52,102 bases of DNA from Candidatus Omnitrophota bacterium. GTDB taxonomy: Bacteria > Omnitrophota > Gorgyraeia > Gygaellales > Profunditerraquicolaceae. Under the pieces are notes generated by a model. That model saw only the letters and a program-made list of their open reading frames with translations. It ran no database searches and was not told the DNA's origin. Below, piece by piece: positions 11,002-22,000 of the stretch (the stretch's first letter is position 1; every line of letters begins with the position of its first letter). Location: contig JAPLLS010000094.1 of NCBI GenBank assembly GCA_026387435.1, forward strand, positions 1-52,102, read 5' to 3'. The position numbers were made by a program, and so were the translations under genes.

Positions 11002-11436
11002 ATGGTGCGTACAAATAAGGTTATCTGGTTGGCGATTTCGGTTTGCGCGGTGATTGTCTGCTGGGCAGGCACTAAGAGCCTGGGGGATTCCGCGGGTTTC
11101 GTGGTGGACCCCATCACTAAAGAAAATTTATATAGTGGTAAACCCGACGCCAGCGTCGGAGCCTGGTATGACGAGCTTTGGCGGGCGAAGGGTTATTTTC
11201 TTTTACAGGAAGCTTCTGGCCCTTGCGGCGGTCCTGGCCCGTGCACCAAGGAGTATCGGTATGAACGCATCCCCACGCTCGGTCCCAACCCTAACCTTGA
11301 TCCCGACCCCGTTGCTTTTACTAATAATAAACCCTCGATTTTTCCTTCTAAAACAGGTAGTTCTGCGATCCCGCAGGATTTAGTGGTTACTGACTGGAGG
11401 GTCACCGGACATGTGCATTTTGCAGCCGGCATGTAA
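11002..11436 (+). CDS. Small exported protein, paralog of the gene at 10464
   Basis: A 144-residue protein of unknown family with an N-terminal hydrophobic segment (IWLAISVCAVIVCWAG) and a soluble domain. It shares with the 104-residue neighbour a central DELW-type motif (WYDELWRAK) and a C-terminal motif, VV-x-D/E-W-x-V-x-GH-I/V-HF. It carries an extra ~35-residue insertion with two close cysteines (CGGPGPC) and a proline-rich stretch. AGGAGG at 10992-10997 supports the ATG at 11002. The last 26 bp overlap the downstream prepilin gene. Function unknown; the cluster suggests a pilus-associated role. Confidence 0.7.
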   Translation: MVRTNKVIWLAISVCAVIVCWAGTKSLGDSAGFVVDPITKENLYSGKPDASVGAWYDELWRAKGYFLLQEASGPCGGPGPCTKEYRYERIPTLGPNPNLDPDPVAFTNNKPSIFPSKTGSSAIPQDLVVTDWRVTGHVHFAAGM

Positions 11437-11794
11437 GAAAAATAAAGATCGCGGGGTAACGCTCACCGAGATCCTTGTCGTTTTGGTCATCACGGTCATT
11501 CTAATTACCCTGGCCGGAGCGAGCTTTTCCTGGCGGATGGAGCGCGAGGCTGAGAAAAATGCCAAGATTTATTTAAATCTTTCCTGGCAGGCCGAGCAGA
11601 ACTATTTCGCCTGGAAAAATGGATACACGTTAGACTGGAAGTCCTTGGATGCCGAAAATCCCAACAGGATAGATACTTTCTACGTCTATACTATAGATAA
11701 AGCGACTTCAGATGAGTTGTTCATAAATGCGACCCGCCGAAACAAAAACAGAGGGTTCGCCATAAACGAATCAGGGAACATCACGAATTTTTAG
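11411..11794 (+). CDS. Type IV prepilin-like protein (PilE-like)
   Basis: A 127-residue prepilin. The leader is ~15 residues (ending KKNKDRG) and is followed by VTLTEILVVLVITVILITLAG, with Glu at +5 after the Gly. The mature protein of ~112 residues continues with a long alpha helix (EREAEKNAKIYLNLSWQAEQNYF) and a pilin-like YFAWKNGYTLDWKSLDAENP stretch. It starts inside the GHVHF-coding region of the previous gene; GGAGGG at 11396-11401 is a suitable ribosome binding site. Of the three prepilins here it looks most like a major pilin by length and layout. Confidence 0.82.
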   Translation: MCILQPACKKNKDRGVTLTEILVVLVITVILITLAGASFSWRMEREAEKNAKIYLNLSWQAEQNYFAWKNGYTLDWKSLDAENPNRIDTFYVYTIDKATSDELFINATRRNKNRGFAINESGNITNF

Positions 11795-11811
11795 CCCCCA
11801 AGGAGGTGGAT

Positions 11812-12198
11812 GTGAAAAATCGCAGGCAATTCTGGAAGATAGAAACCACGATAATTTTTTTGAATGTAGCGTTGATTATCGCGACGACCCTTACTATTGT
11901 CAGCTTTTTCGCGTTGATTAAAATCATTACTGCGCCTCAGGATTCCCTGATGTGGCGGATCAACCTGGTGATTTTGCAGCTGTGCTTCGCCGGAGTGATT
12001 TTTACCTTCGTGCTTTCTATTTTCTGGCTGGTGCAGCGCGGCCTTGGCCCCTTGACCCGCATTGAGCAGGTTCTGGATAAAGTCCTTGAAGGAGATTATA
12101 AAGTGCGCTTGGGAGTCCGCGAAAAAGATCTCCTCTATACTTTTATTAATAAAGTAAATAGAGTAATCGAACTTCTGGAGAAAAAAGGAAACAAATAA
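11812..12198 (+). CDS. HAMP-domain membrane protein
   Basis: A 128-residue protein with two membrane segments (about residues 14-36 and 50-75) and a C-terminal HAMP-like region: RGLGPLTRIEQVLDKVLEGDY followed by KVRLGVREKDLLYTFINKVN. HAMP domains relay signals from membrane to cytoplasm. No kinase, receiver or methyl-accepting domain follows, so the protein ends where an output domain would begin. The start is the GTG at 11812, placed five bases after AGGAGG (11801-11806); a GTG at 11806 overlaps the Shine-Dalgarno and is unlikely. It is the last gene of the prepilin cluster and may tune pilus assembly or act as an adaptor. Confidence 0.7.
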   Translation: MKNRRQFWKIETTIIFLNVALIIATTLTIVSFFALIKIITAPQDSLMWRINLVILQLCFAGVIFTFVLSIFWLVQRGLGPLTRIEQVLDKVLEGDYKVRLGVREKDLLYTFINKVNRVIELLEKKGNK

Positions 12199-12204
12199 TC
12201 CCCA

Positions 12205-12858
12205 ATGCTTTATATTGTTTCGACCCCCATCGGCAACCTGGCAGACATAACCCTGCGGGCAATTGAAGTATTAAAAACCGTTGACTTGATTGCCTGTGAA
12301 GATACCCGGCACACCAAGATCCTTTTAGATCATTACGCCATTAAAACCCCGACTACCAGCTTTTTTCAGCACAACCGGTTTACTAAAGGCGAGTATCTGT
12401 TAAAGCTTTTGAAAGAAGGAAAGAACGTTGCTTTAGTCTCTGACGCGGGAACTCCGGGGATCCTCGACCCGGGGTATAACCTGATCAATTTGGCCATAAC
12501 TAATTCTATCCCAATGACTTTAATCCCAGGACCAACCGCATTGATCAATGGCCTGGTCCTTTCCGGAAAGCCGGCCTATAAATTCATCTTTGAAGGATTC
12601 CTTCCCAATAAGCCTATTGCCCGCAGGAACCGGCTGAAGGAGTTGTCTAAACTGGAGCACACGATTATCCTATATGAATCCTGCCATAGGATCCTGGATA
12701 CGTTATCCGCAATTCAAGAGATCTGGCCGGGCAAAGATGTGGCTATCTGCCGGGAACTGACCAAGAAGTTCGAAGAAACCCTCCGCGCCAAACCCGAAAC
12801 AATCATTGAGCATCTCAAAACCCACTCCTATAAAGGCGAATTCGTGGTAATCATTTAG
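12205..12858 (+). CDS. rsmI: 16S rRNA (cytidine(1402)-2'-O)-methyltransferase
   Basis: Methylates the 2'-O of C1402 in the 16S rRNA decoding centre using SAM. The N-terminal half has the tetrapyrrole-methylase fold signatures LYIVSTPIGNLADITLRA, ACEDTRHTKILL and VALVSDAGTPGILDPGY; ILYESCHRILDTL and CRELTKKFEE follow. At 217 residues it is shorter than E. coli RsmI (286) because the C-terminal accessory domain is absent, as in many bacteria. It starts seven bases after the HAMP gene, so it is probably the last gene of that transcript. Confidence 0.95.
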   Translation: MLYIVSTPIGNLADITLRAIEVLKTVDLIACEDTRHTKILLDHYAIKTPTTSFFQHNRFTKGEYLLKLLKEGKNVALVSDAGTPGILDPGYNLINLAITNSIPMTLIPGPTALINGLVLSGKPAYKFIFEGFLPNKPIARRNRLKELSKLEHTIILYESCHRILDTLSAIQEIWPGKDVAICRELTKKFEETLRAKPETIIEHLKTHSYKGEFVVII

Positions 12859-12920
12859 CTAAACCCTTGTAATTAAACGATTAATCATGAAAGCGCTTTC
12901 AGATTTTTTTAGGTTTATCC

Positions 12921-12949
12921 TTGAAAATTTTCTATATATAAGGCATACT
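12921..12949 (+). promoter_or_regulatory. Candidate promoter of the giant gene
   Basis: TTGAAA (12921-12926) and CATACT (12944-12949) are separated by 17 bp, matching sigma-70 consensus at 5/6 and 4/6. It lies ~100 bp upstream of the giant ORF in an A+T-rich gap. Tentative. Confidence 0.4.
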
Positions 12950-12974
12950 TTATTAAGGCTGATAAATCAGAACT

Positions 12975-13015
12975 CTCTCAATCTTAATTACTTAACGAGT
13001 GAGAGAATATTTTTT
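12975..13015 (+). terminator. Leader hairpin with T-run before the giant gene
   Basis: CTCTCA (12975-12980) pairs with TGAGAG (13000-13005), followed by ATATTTTTT. This may terminate the rsmI transcript. Because it lies downstream of the candidate promoter at 12921, it could also act as an attenuator in the leader of the giant gene. The loop is long (19 nt), so the structure is modest. Confidence 0.45.
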
Positions 13016-13051
13016 GTCCACTTTTAAAATACTTTTCAAAAAGCTAAAACT

Positions 13052-16000
13052 ATGTTTAAGAAAATCATCGCCTTTTTTATATCTTTTTGTTTTGCCTTTG
13101 AGCAAATAGGCTTTGCCCAGATCGCCGGACAATTGGATATCTCCGCCAGAATGTCCAGCTTGATCGGCTCAGTAGTCTACGAAAACTACCGGCCAGTGCA
13201 TTTGCGCTATCTTTCCTATGACCAGCTGAATAATGATTTCAAGCTTTTGCTGGATAAGGGCAGCGTCAAGGATACCAAGCCCGCAACCCTGGAAACAACC
13301 GCGAGTGATCTTCTTCGCCACTTCTTCGTGGGAATCGCCCTTCCTAATGACTTTTTCTGGGTAAACTTGAGGCCGGATTCGCCAAAAGAGATGATCGATG
13401 ACGATTTGGCCAAGACCGACATGGGCAAGGTCATGTTGGAAGCCGACCTGCAGCTTAAAAAAGATACCGCTAAATACACTTCGCCCGAGACCTTTGAAGG
13501 CCGGGAATACTGGGATAAGCTCTATAAAAGAGCGGAAGAACTTTACGGCAGCGAAAACGTAACCATCCCGACTTTAACCCGGCCCTGGATAGTGCCGGAT
13601 GAGATCATTGTCCGCGAAGCTCAGGGAAAGGGAAGCGCCTACATCTACAAGGCGACCTTAAAGGTAATGTTGGAGCAGGATTATCTCAAGGGAGATGCTA
13701 ATTACAGTTTCCCGGATGAAAAGTCCAAGATTTTAAACGAATATTCTAGCCAGATCATCAGAGAAACCATAATTCCCAAGCTGACAAGAGAAGTAAATTC
13801 CAGCAAAAGATACGCTCCCTTAAGACAGGTTTACTATTCTTTGATCTTAGCTCAGTGGTTTAAAAAGAGCCACAAGGATATAAAGTCGAAAGTCGCCAGA
13901 AAGATAGACGCTAAAAACCTGAGCAACCTCACCTCTAAGACCAAATGGGATAAAAATGTTTACTTTAAAGCCTACCAGAAATCTTTCAAAGACGGAGAAT
14001 ACAACATCAGAGAGAACCACCAGAGCGCTTATGGCCAGACCATCAGGACCTATTTCTCGGGAGGCGTGGAATTTAATAAAATTAGCGCCAATTTGGATGG
14101 TGGCACGTTCCAGGGCGCCGGTGAGTTGTCCAAAGCGCTATTGAGCAAATTGCTATCTTTGGAGGGGGATGATGGCGGGGTTAAAATATCCGATCTGGGT
14201 CCCTCGGTGCAAGAGGATGGGGGGGTTAGTGTAGACAGTTGGTTATACGATCATACCAGGAATTCTCCAGTAGGGTCAACAGCAAAACAAAAGAAAATTG
14301 TTTTTGGCCAAGCGGGATATAGGATTACAGATATAGAAAAAGATAATGACTATGGAAAGAATGGCGGCTGGAAGCTGCATTTGACCGTAAAACCAGAAAA
14401 TTATGCCGCGGTGGACAAGTGGTTATTTAATAACCATGAAAGACAATATGGGCAATATAAATTGCTTAGGGGAGGAGACCGGGGAGAGAAAGATTTTACA
14501 ATATATATAGGCAGTTGGGAAAATGCCAAACGGGTTGCTGATAAGATAGAATCTGAAATTGGTCACTTCTTGGAAAAGTCAAAAGCTTCTGGCGATAAGA
14601 TGTTTTCAAACAAAGGGCTTGTCGCTGGGAGGTTTGATATACAACACATAGAACTTTACAAAGAATACAAGAACGAAGGAAGGAATGGTGTTCCATTTGA
14701 TGACCGGGCCGTGACTGATAGGAATTGGGCTCCAGTCGGCGAAAGAGAAGCGCTTATTACTAAGCACGTCGATAGAATAGATGCTTTTTTACGAGATACC
14801 TTTGGCGAATACTACACGGGTCCTGAGAACCAAAATAGCGTCAATAACGGTAAGAACTTCGGAAAGAATAATTGGATAAAAGACCACTTACCAGCGGAGA
14901 AAAAAGACGGAGGGGCGATCGGCGAAAAGATGGATATCGGCAAGATTCGAACGATCGTTGGTTTGCTCCGCACACGCATAGACAAGTTGGTTGTCTTATT
15001 GGTATCGAGTGGAAATGTCAGGTTAACGGATGCGCCCCTGCCTGCTGCGCCGGCTTTGCCGGATGAGTCAGTCTTAAAGGGCGCCGAGCTTAATTCCGCT
15101 ATTGACCAAGTAATAAAGGACCTATTGCCGCATAAGAGCAAATACCAGTTATACCGCCAACTTTCAAAAACAGGCAGTTTTGTTTTTGGATCTTATGACG
15201 GGTATTTAAACGAGAAAGGGCTTGAAGCAAAGAAATTTTTTGATGAAATAGCCGCCCGCAGCGAAGAAGACAACTTTAATTGGTTCGGACATTTCGGAGA
15301 ATTCAAAGAACAGCTAAAACTTATTCCGAGGATAGGCAACGAACTGGGAGATTTGCATTTGGAGCTGTTCAGAGAGGCTTTTGAGGGAATGAATGCATAT
15401 CAGATTCAGGCCTTCTGCGATGTGGGGAGGGGTTCGGGTAAGAACTTTTTGCCCCGCCGGAGTGTAACGCTTCTCCTGACCCAGGGTTGTAGCAACATGT
15501 GTCTGATTTGCGGTATTCGCGGCCTTGAACAGCCACATTTTGGCGGGCAGATGCCTTTCCCTGTTGCGGTGAAAATAATGCAGAAACTCAAATCCTCCAC
15601 CGATGACATTGCGCCTTACCGTGATAGCGATCCGCTGGATTATTATGATGAGGCTTCCGGAGCAACGATTGTCGATATAGTTGATGTAGCGCAAAAGCTG
15701 GGTTTCAAAGATATCAGCATTGTTACGCATGGGACGAATTATAACAGAAAGAAGGCTCCGGCTATCGCCAGAGAGCTTAACCGCATGGTCAGGATGGACG
15801 TTAGCGTCCATGTTTATCATGGCGATGTAATGGGATACGCGCTAGACGTGTTGGATGCTTCAAAGGACAAAGATGAATTATTGAAAAGAAGGGAAAGGAT
15901 AGTAAACAAGTATGTTGATAAATACGCAGCGCTGGTTGAGGCCGCGCAATCAGGCAAAGGCGGAGAACTCCGGGTTTTTCGCCAGGGGCCTGTTCTGAAA

Positions 16001-19000
16001 CAGATTCTTGATTCTTCCCTGTATGCGGAAGCCATGAAAGGCCTTGGCAGGACTCCGAGAGTTTTGAACGAACAGGAGAAAAAAGGTTTAGCGAGAGCGC
16101 TTATTGTAATACGCCAGATGGAATTAATCCAGGATGAGGTTTGGGAAAAAGTCCAGAAACGCGTTAACGTGGCGCCAGACAAGATTTTCGATTTCAGGGT
16201 GCTTTGGATAGGGAGAGCCTCGCAGCTGCTTAAAAAATTAGGGGTTCCGGAAGATATTATCTCCGCCATACAGGAGGCGGACAAACAAAAAACCAATTTA
16301 AGCGATAACGTTTTTGATCCGGTGGTGGAAACCGACGGTCATCTGTCCGTAGCGATATCCGAAGATGCCACGCGGATTTTCCGGCCAGTGGGTGAGATAT
16401 TCAAAGATTATAGATCGCGGGAATTTAAATTATTCGTCGAGCTTTTACGAGCGAGCGTGACGGCCAAGTATAACAGGGTAGATGACGCTTTTGGCCCGCG
16501 GCTGGAAGACGTTAATTTTAAACAAGAGGTGCTTCAAGACATGAAGCGTTTCTTGGAAGCGAAAGGGCTAAGCGCCGAAGGTATAACAGTCGATGATTTT
16601 GAGGTTCGCCTGCGGTACTTTAATTATATCAATTCACTTATTTCCCTTTCCTTCCCGCAAGCCAATAAGTTGCTCATGGGGTTAACAGAGTCAAGAGAAG
16701 AGGTTAGCGACGCCAAGGCGCAGGAAATATACCAGGCGGTCAGAGATATGCCGTTTAATGTAGCTTCCCCATTCCAGGTAATTTTTCACAACTGGGACAA
16801 ATTTACTAATCTAGAGTCAGTGTTGGATAGTGGTTACTTGAATGAATATAGATTCATTTATTCATTCGCGCCCGGTGGCGATAATTTGGCGTCCAAGAGG
16901 CATATTCTCGAGCCGTACAACAAATTTGAGTTGAAAGGATGGAGCGCTTTTTCCCGGGCAGAACCTAATGATGCCGCGCCAGGAGACGGCGGAAGCAGTG
17001 ACCAGAAACAGTCTCTATGGACATTCCGTGATACCCATCAGACTAATGATGACTTGCGGTGGAGAACGTTCTCCAATCGTGAAAAATTACCCGCCAGCCA
17101 ATCCGAAGATAGGTATTATAAGGCGTATTTCAATCCGCGATCCGAATCGTTCGATGACGCTGTCGAATTAGCAAAAAGCGTATTGTCGCTTCTCAAATGG
17201 CCGGCTTCGTTCAAGCATATCGAAGAAAAAGGGGAGGATGTCAATGATATTGCCAGGAAAGATGGCTGGGATAAAAAGAACGACTCCGATTACTCTAAAA
17301 TTGTCTTTTATGCACGGACAGCAGAGGAATTATTGGATTTGGTCAAGGTGTTCAATGGCCTCTTCTCCAGGGCTCCGGGAAGGATTAAGACCTACCCCGG
17401 AGGACTTTCTTATACTCTGAAGATTAACGATCTGCTTCAGGTGGGATTTGGGAGCAGGGAATTGTACCAGCAGGCAAAAGACGAAGTCGTTGTCGAGAAC
17501 AAGAACCTGGTAAATGTTTTTGCGCGAGCGGGGATAATTCTGCAAGAACGGAACCAGCTTGCGCTAAAGTCGCGGAAAGTCGGAGGCGATTCTTTAGCTA
17601 AAAGCTTTGCCCGGGAGTTTGGTGAAACTGTCCGGGTGCAAGCTAATGGGGCCTCTTGGGAATTTCGGATTTTTCAGAATAAAGTTAATTGGCAAGGTTT
17701 TAAAACCGAAGGTAAGGCGGAATCTTCGCTGCGCGGCGAATTTTCCATGGGTGATTTCCAGGATATTGTTTTGAGGAAAGATTCATTCGCGATCAAAATA
17801 GAAAAAAAGGATAACCGCAAGGTTTTCAATATAAAAAATATCAGTTTTCCTGACGGTGTGACGGTGGAGTGGGACTCCGAGCAAAAAGACGGCGGGAAAA
17901 ACAGCCTTGCTGGTGAATTGTCGGGAGTGGAATCGGAATTTGACAACGACATTCGGATGTATAAATACGCAAATGAAGCATACTCGCTTCCTCCAGACAT
18001 TGTTGTACGGATTAAACAAGGCAATGGCAATAAGGAGACCATGAAGGCGCTGATGGACGAGAAGTATGAACAAATTCTCGCCTCGATAGCCGGTTTGTCT
18101 GAGGAGCAACGCTTAGTTCAGGAAAATAAGCTGGGAGAGATGAAAAGTCTGCTCGATTCTGTCTGGGAATCAGCGGATAAAACTAAGACGCTTGAGTCGT
18201 TGTTCGCGATATTGTCGGCCTGGGTGACTTTGGTCCGCCAGCAAAAGAAAGACTATCACCGTTTGTACCTTCTGCGGGACGCCGGGCTGTTCAAAGAAAT
18301 GGAAGACGTCATCAGCGCAGATGAAGCTGAGGCTTCGGCAGGGTTTCTCGGTTCGCTCGCCGGGTTGCTTAAGCTCGGCCGCCTGCCGGCTTCCAGTCGA
18401 AATGACGCCGGTTCATCGGCGTATTATCTTAGCCGTGATCAGATATCGGGAGAGGACTACCGGAATATGCACTCGAACGCTGATCAGATGACCTCACTGC
18501 TGGTAAGAGCAAGATATAAAGTCAGGGATGAACTGAAGAGTGGAACTTCGCCGGATCTCGGGCGGTTATATGTCGCGGCGCGCGGGTTATTCGAAGAGCA
18601 ATATGAAAATAACGAGAAATTTAAGTTGAGAGTCGATAATATCTTTTTCAAGCTGGTGAATGCAGGATACGACAAAAAAGATAAGCTGCTTATTGTAGAT
18701 ACCGGTATCCGCGGAACCGCGGCTTTTTTTGTGAAAAACGTTCTTGATTTGCACATGCGAAAACAGGGCCGGGAGATTTTCGACAAAGACGGCAAAGAAA
18801 AGATCCAGGTGGCCCTCCTGGAAGTTTCTAGTGAATTTGATGATTTGCCGAAAATCAAAGAATCACTGTTTGCTTATGACCTGGCGCCATTTGCTGCCGA
18901 AGAGCGAGACCGGCTGGAGAAGTTGGTGGCGAAATTCAGGCATGAAACGACCGGCGCTACTGCTTTTGGGATAGCGCTGGAACATAACGTGAACGCACAC

Positions 19001-22000
19001 CCAATTCGTTTTAACCTCAAAAACTTATTAGTAGAGGAATCCAGCCCGGAGGCAAAACTGGCGTTCTTTTTTGAACAGATCCTGGCCGCGGAAATGGCGT
19101 TGGCCTGGCGGGGCCGGATTAGCGGTAAGAATGTCGGGCCATCGGGCGAGACAACAGATAGCAGAGAGTTTAATAAAGCGCTCATCCAAGTGCTGCAGGA
19201 AAAAGATAGGGCAACGGAAGAGCGTCCTGGGGAACAAGGAGACGGCGGAGAGAAGGAGCAGGTTAATGAAATCTTGGATCAACTGGCAGGTGTCTTGGTT
19301 AAGCAAGACACCGGAAGCAGCGAACAAAAACAAAAGCAGATAAATCCAATTCTAGAGAAACTGAATAATTTCTCTCCGGAGAAAGTTAGCAAGGAAATAG
19401 TCCAGCGTCTTATTAGCGGGCAGGTCATTATAATAAAAGGAGAAAATACGTTCTCGTTTGGAGGAGAATATGATCCCGATGAAGCCCTGGCCATCCTTTT
19501 TGATAATTATATCCAGGGATACCTGCCAAAACAGATAAGCCGGGAAATATTTCACCAATTAATGGCGGCGTTTGATGCCAGCAGTCGAAATGCTGAATTG
19601 GTTCCTGAAGCTCTTGTTTTTGCCCAGCTTATTAACAAAAGTATTCGGAAATTGTCTGAAGATCCGGAAGCTTTTAGTTATGCGCGGCAAGCGGCACTAA
19701 AAGAGTTTAAAGAAAGAATAATCTTATTGCCCCATCGCATAGGCGTAATCCCGGGCTATCAGGAATATTTTGATCCGATTTTCTCTAAGGAAGAAGGATT
19801 TAAGTTTAAAGCCGGCGGTGCGGATAAATTAATGGCAGATGTTTTGCTAAAGATTAAGAACGATCCCGCTAATAGGAATAATATAAAATTTTTAATGGAA
19901 TGTCGAAGTTTGATAACAAAAGGTGAAAGGCTTTCAATCGAGGACATACAGTTTATCCCGAATTACAAAGATTACTTAGAGACCGCTGAATTTTCGACGG
20001 TGGTGGGATTCGATTTTAAACCGTATTTTTTCAAAAAGACAAGTAATATCCGGGACGTGTTGCTTAGGAAACGGATTCTTGCTTTAGAGCAAGAGGCGCT
20101 GTTAAGGCGCAAGATGCTAAGAAATATTTTGCAGGCATTCTTAGGTAGTGAAGATTCTTTCGGTGTATTTTCCGGGCTTTTAGAGGACATGGAAAGGGAG
20201 GAACTTGCGCCTGATGCTCAACTGATCCTGCTTTCAACGCTTTTAAATAGTTGGCAGAAAACCGAGTATGGAAAAAATCATATCTACGAACGGATGGTTG
20301 CTGTAACAATTAAAGTTATCCGGGCCAGCCAGAATGACGAGCAAAAAATAAATGCTTTGAGTATTTTAGTAAAGTTAACCAACAGACATAGACCTGGGCA
20401 ATCGTCGGAAACCGTTATAAATCTAGTATCCGAGAGATTGCCTGTTTTGGCTAAGAGTATTCTGGCGGAAGAAGAGGCTATCCGGAAGGATTCGGCCAAA
20501 AAGCAAGACATCCTGAAGGCGAATATGGAAGAGTTGGAATATCTTCTTCAGGCGCTCGCGGGCATAGCCGGGAGGACAATAAATTCTTCCGAGCCTCTGG
20601 ACCGGGATCTGACCACAAAGATCATTAAGATATTTATTGAAACGGCAGACAGCAAAGTTTTCGGCAGGAATATTGCTGCGGAATCCGCATCTAATCTGAG
20701 TCCTTTTATCGCCAGAGGCAATCCGGCCGTGCTTGAATGGTTTGCCGGGCAGTTAGCCGGAGGGAATCAGCAAAAGCAGAATCTGATGGCTTTATTGACT
20801 GGCATGCCCAGCGATAAGGAATTGCGGGAGATATTAAAAAGCGGGATCGTCGATCAAGAGCGCAAGATCGGATATTTGCTTTTATTGCGCTTTCAGGATC
20901 GACGGGAATTGTTGCGTCAGATAATCAGGGATGAGAAAACAGATATTAGCCTGAGGCTATACGCGTTCACTCTTTATTGCGGCCAGGGATTCGGATATTT
21001 AGATATAAGCGAAAGGGGAGATGTCGAAAGCGCTTTTGATGAGGGAGAATTAACCCGGCTCATGGATTATCTTGCTCCGGAAGTAAATACTTTTGTCCGG
21101 GGAGTATTTTTCCAGAACAAAGAAGCTTACGAGGGCTTATTAAATAATATTGTTTTGCAGGATGAGGTGTTGAAAACTTATGCCGCCGCGGTCCTGCTTG
21201 TCGCCAGACAGCAGGTTCCCAAGGCCAATTCCAAGGACATAGCGGATACAATATACAAAATTAGAAATGCCCGTTTGCAGCCTTATTGGAATAACGCAAA
21301 TTCCGATTTTGTGGTCGGAGGGTTTAACTTGGTGGGATTGCGCAGGCCCGGCGCGGTTTTTTTACAGATACTGGCCCACGAAATAATGCATGATCTTTTG
21401 TTGGCCCGGTATCCCGTAAAAGATCTGTCTTCGGGCATCATGCATGAAGCGCTGGCCGATCTTTACGCGAAGGTTTTTTTCAATTCATTTGCCGAACCGG
21501 GGGAGCTTGACAGCCAGGAGTTCGAGAAAGAACTGTTTTATCAGAAAGATTTCGAAGCAGTGATCAATTCTAATGGAAATGCCATAGAATCTCACGAAGG
21601 CGCCAGAGCGCAACTTCAGTTGATCCGCAATTTTTTTAACAATCATTTGATCGACCTGGATGTTAATAGATTGATGCAGATAGGGTTTAAAGCGCTAATT
21701 GCCCGGGGTCCGTTTTCCGAAGAGGGTATATCCGAAATATTCTCCGATATTTTGCAAAGATATATCAAAGAGGAATCCGGAGGATCTTCCTCGTCAGAAT
21801 ACGGGTTTGGAGGCTTTCTTGTAAAATTCGGGATGTTTTCCAAGAGCGGATTTAAGAACGTATGGCTGGAATCAAGCGCTAATTTCGCCCAACCCGTTCT
21901 CCCTTATGGCCGCATACAGGAAATGTTCGGCTATCCGTCTTTCCCGGGGGTGTATGGAGCAAATCAGGATAAATCGCCCCAGTCCGGTGATAATCCAGCG

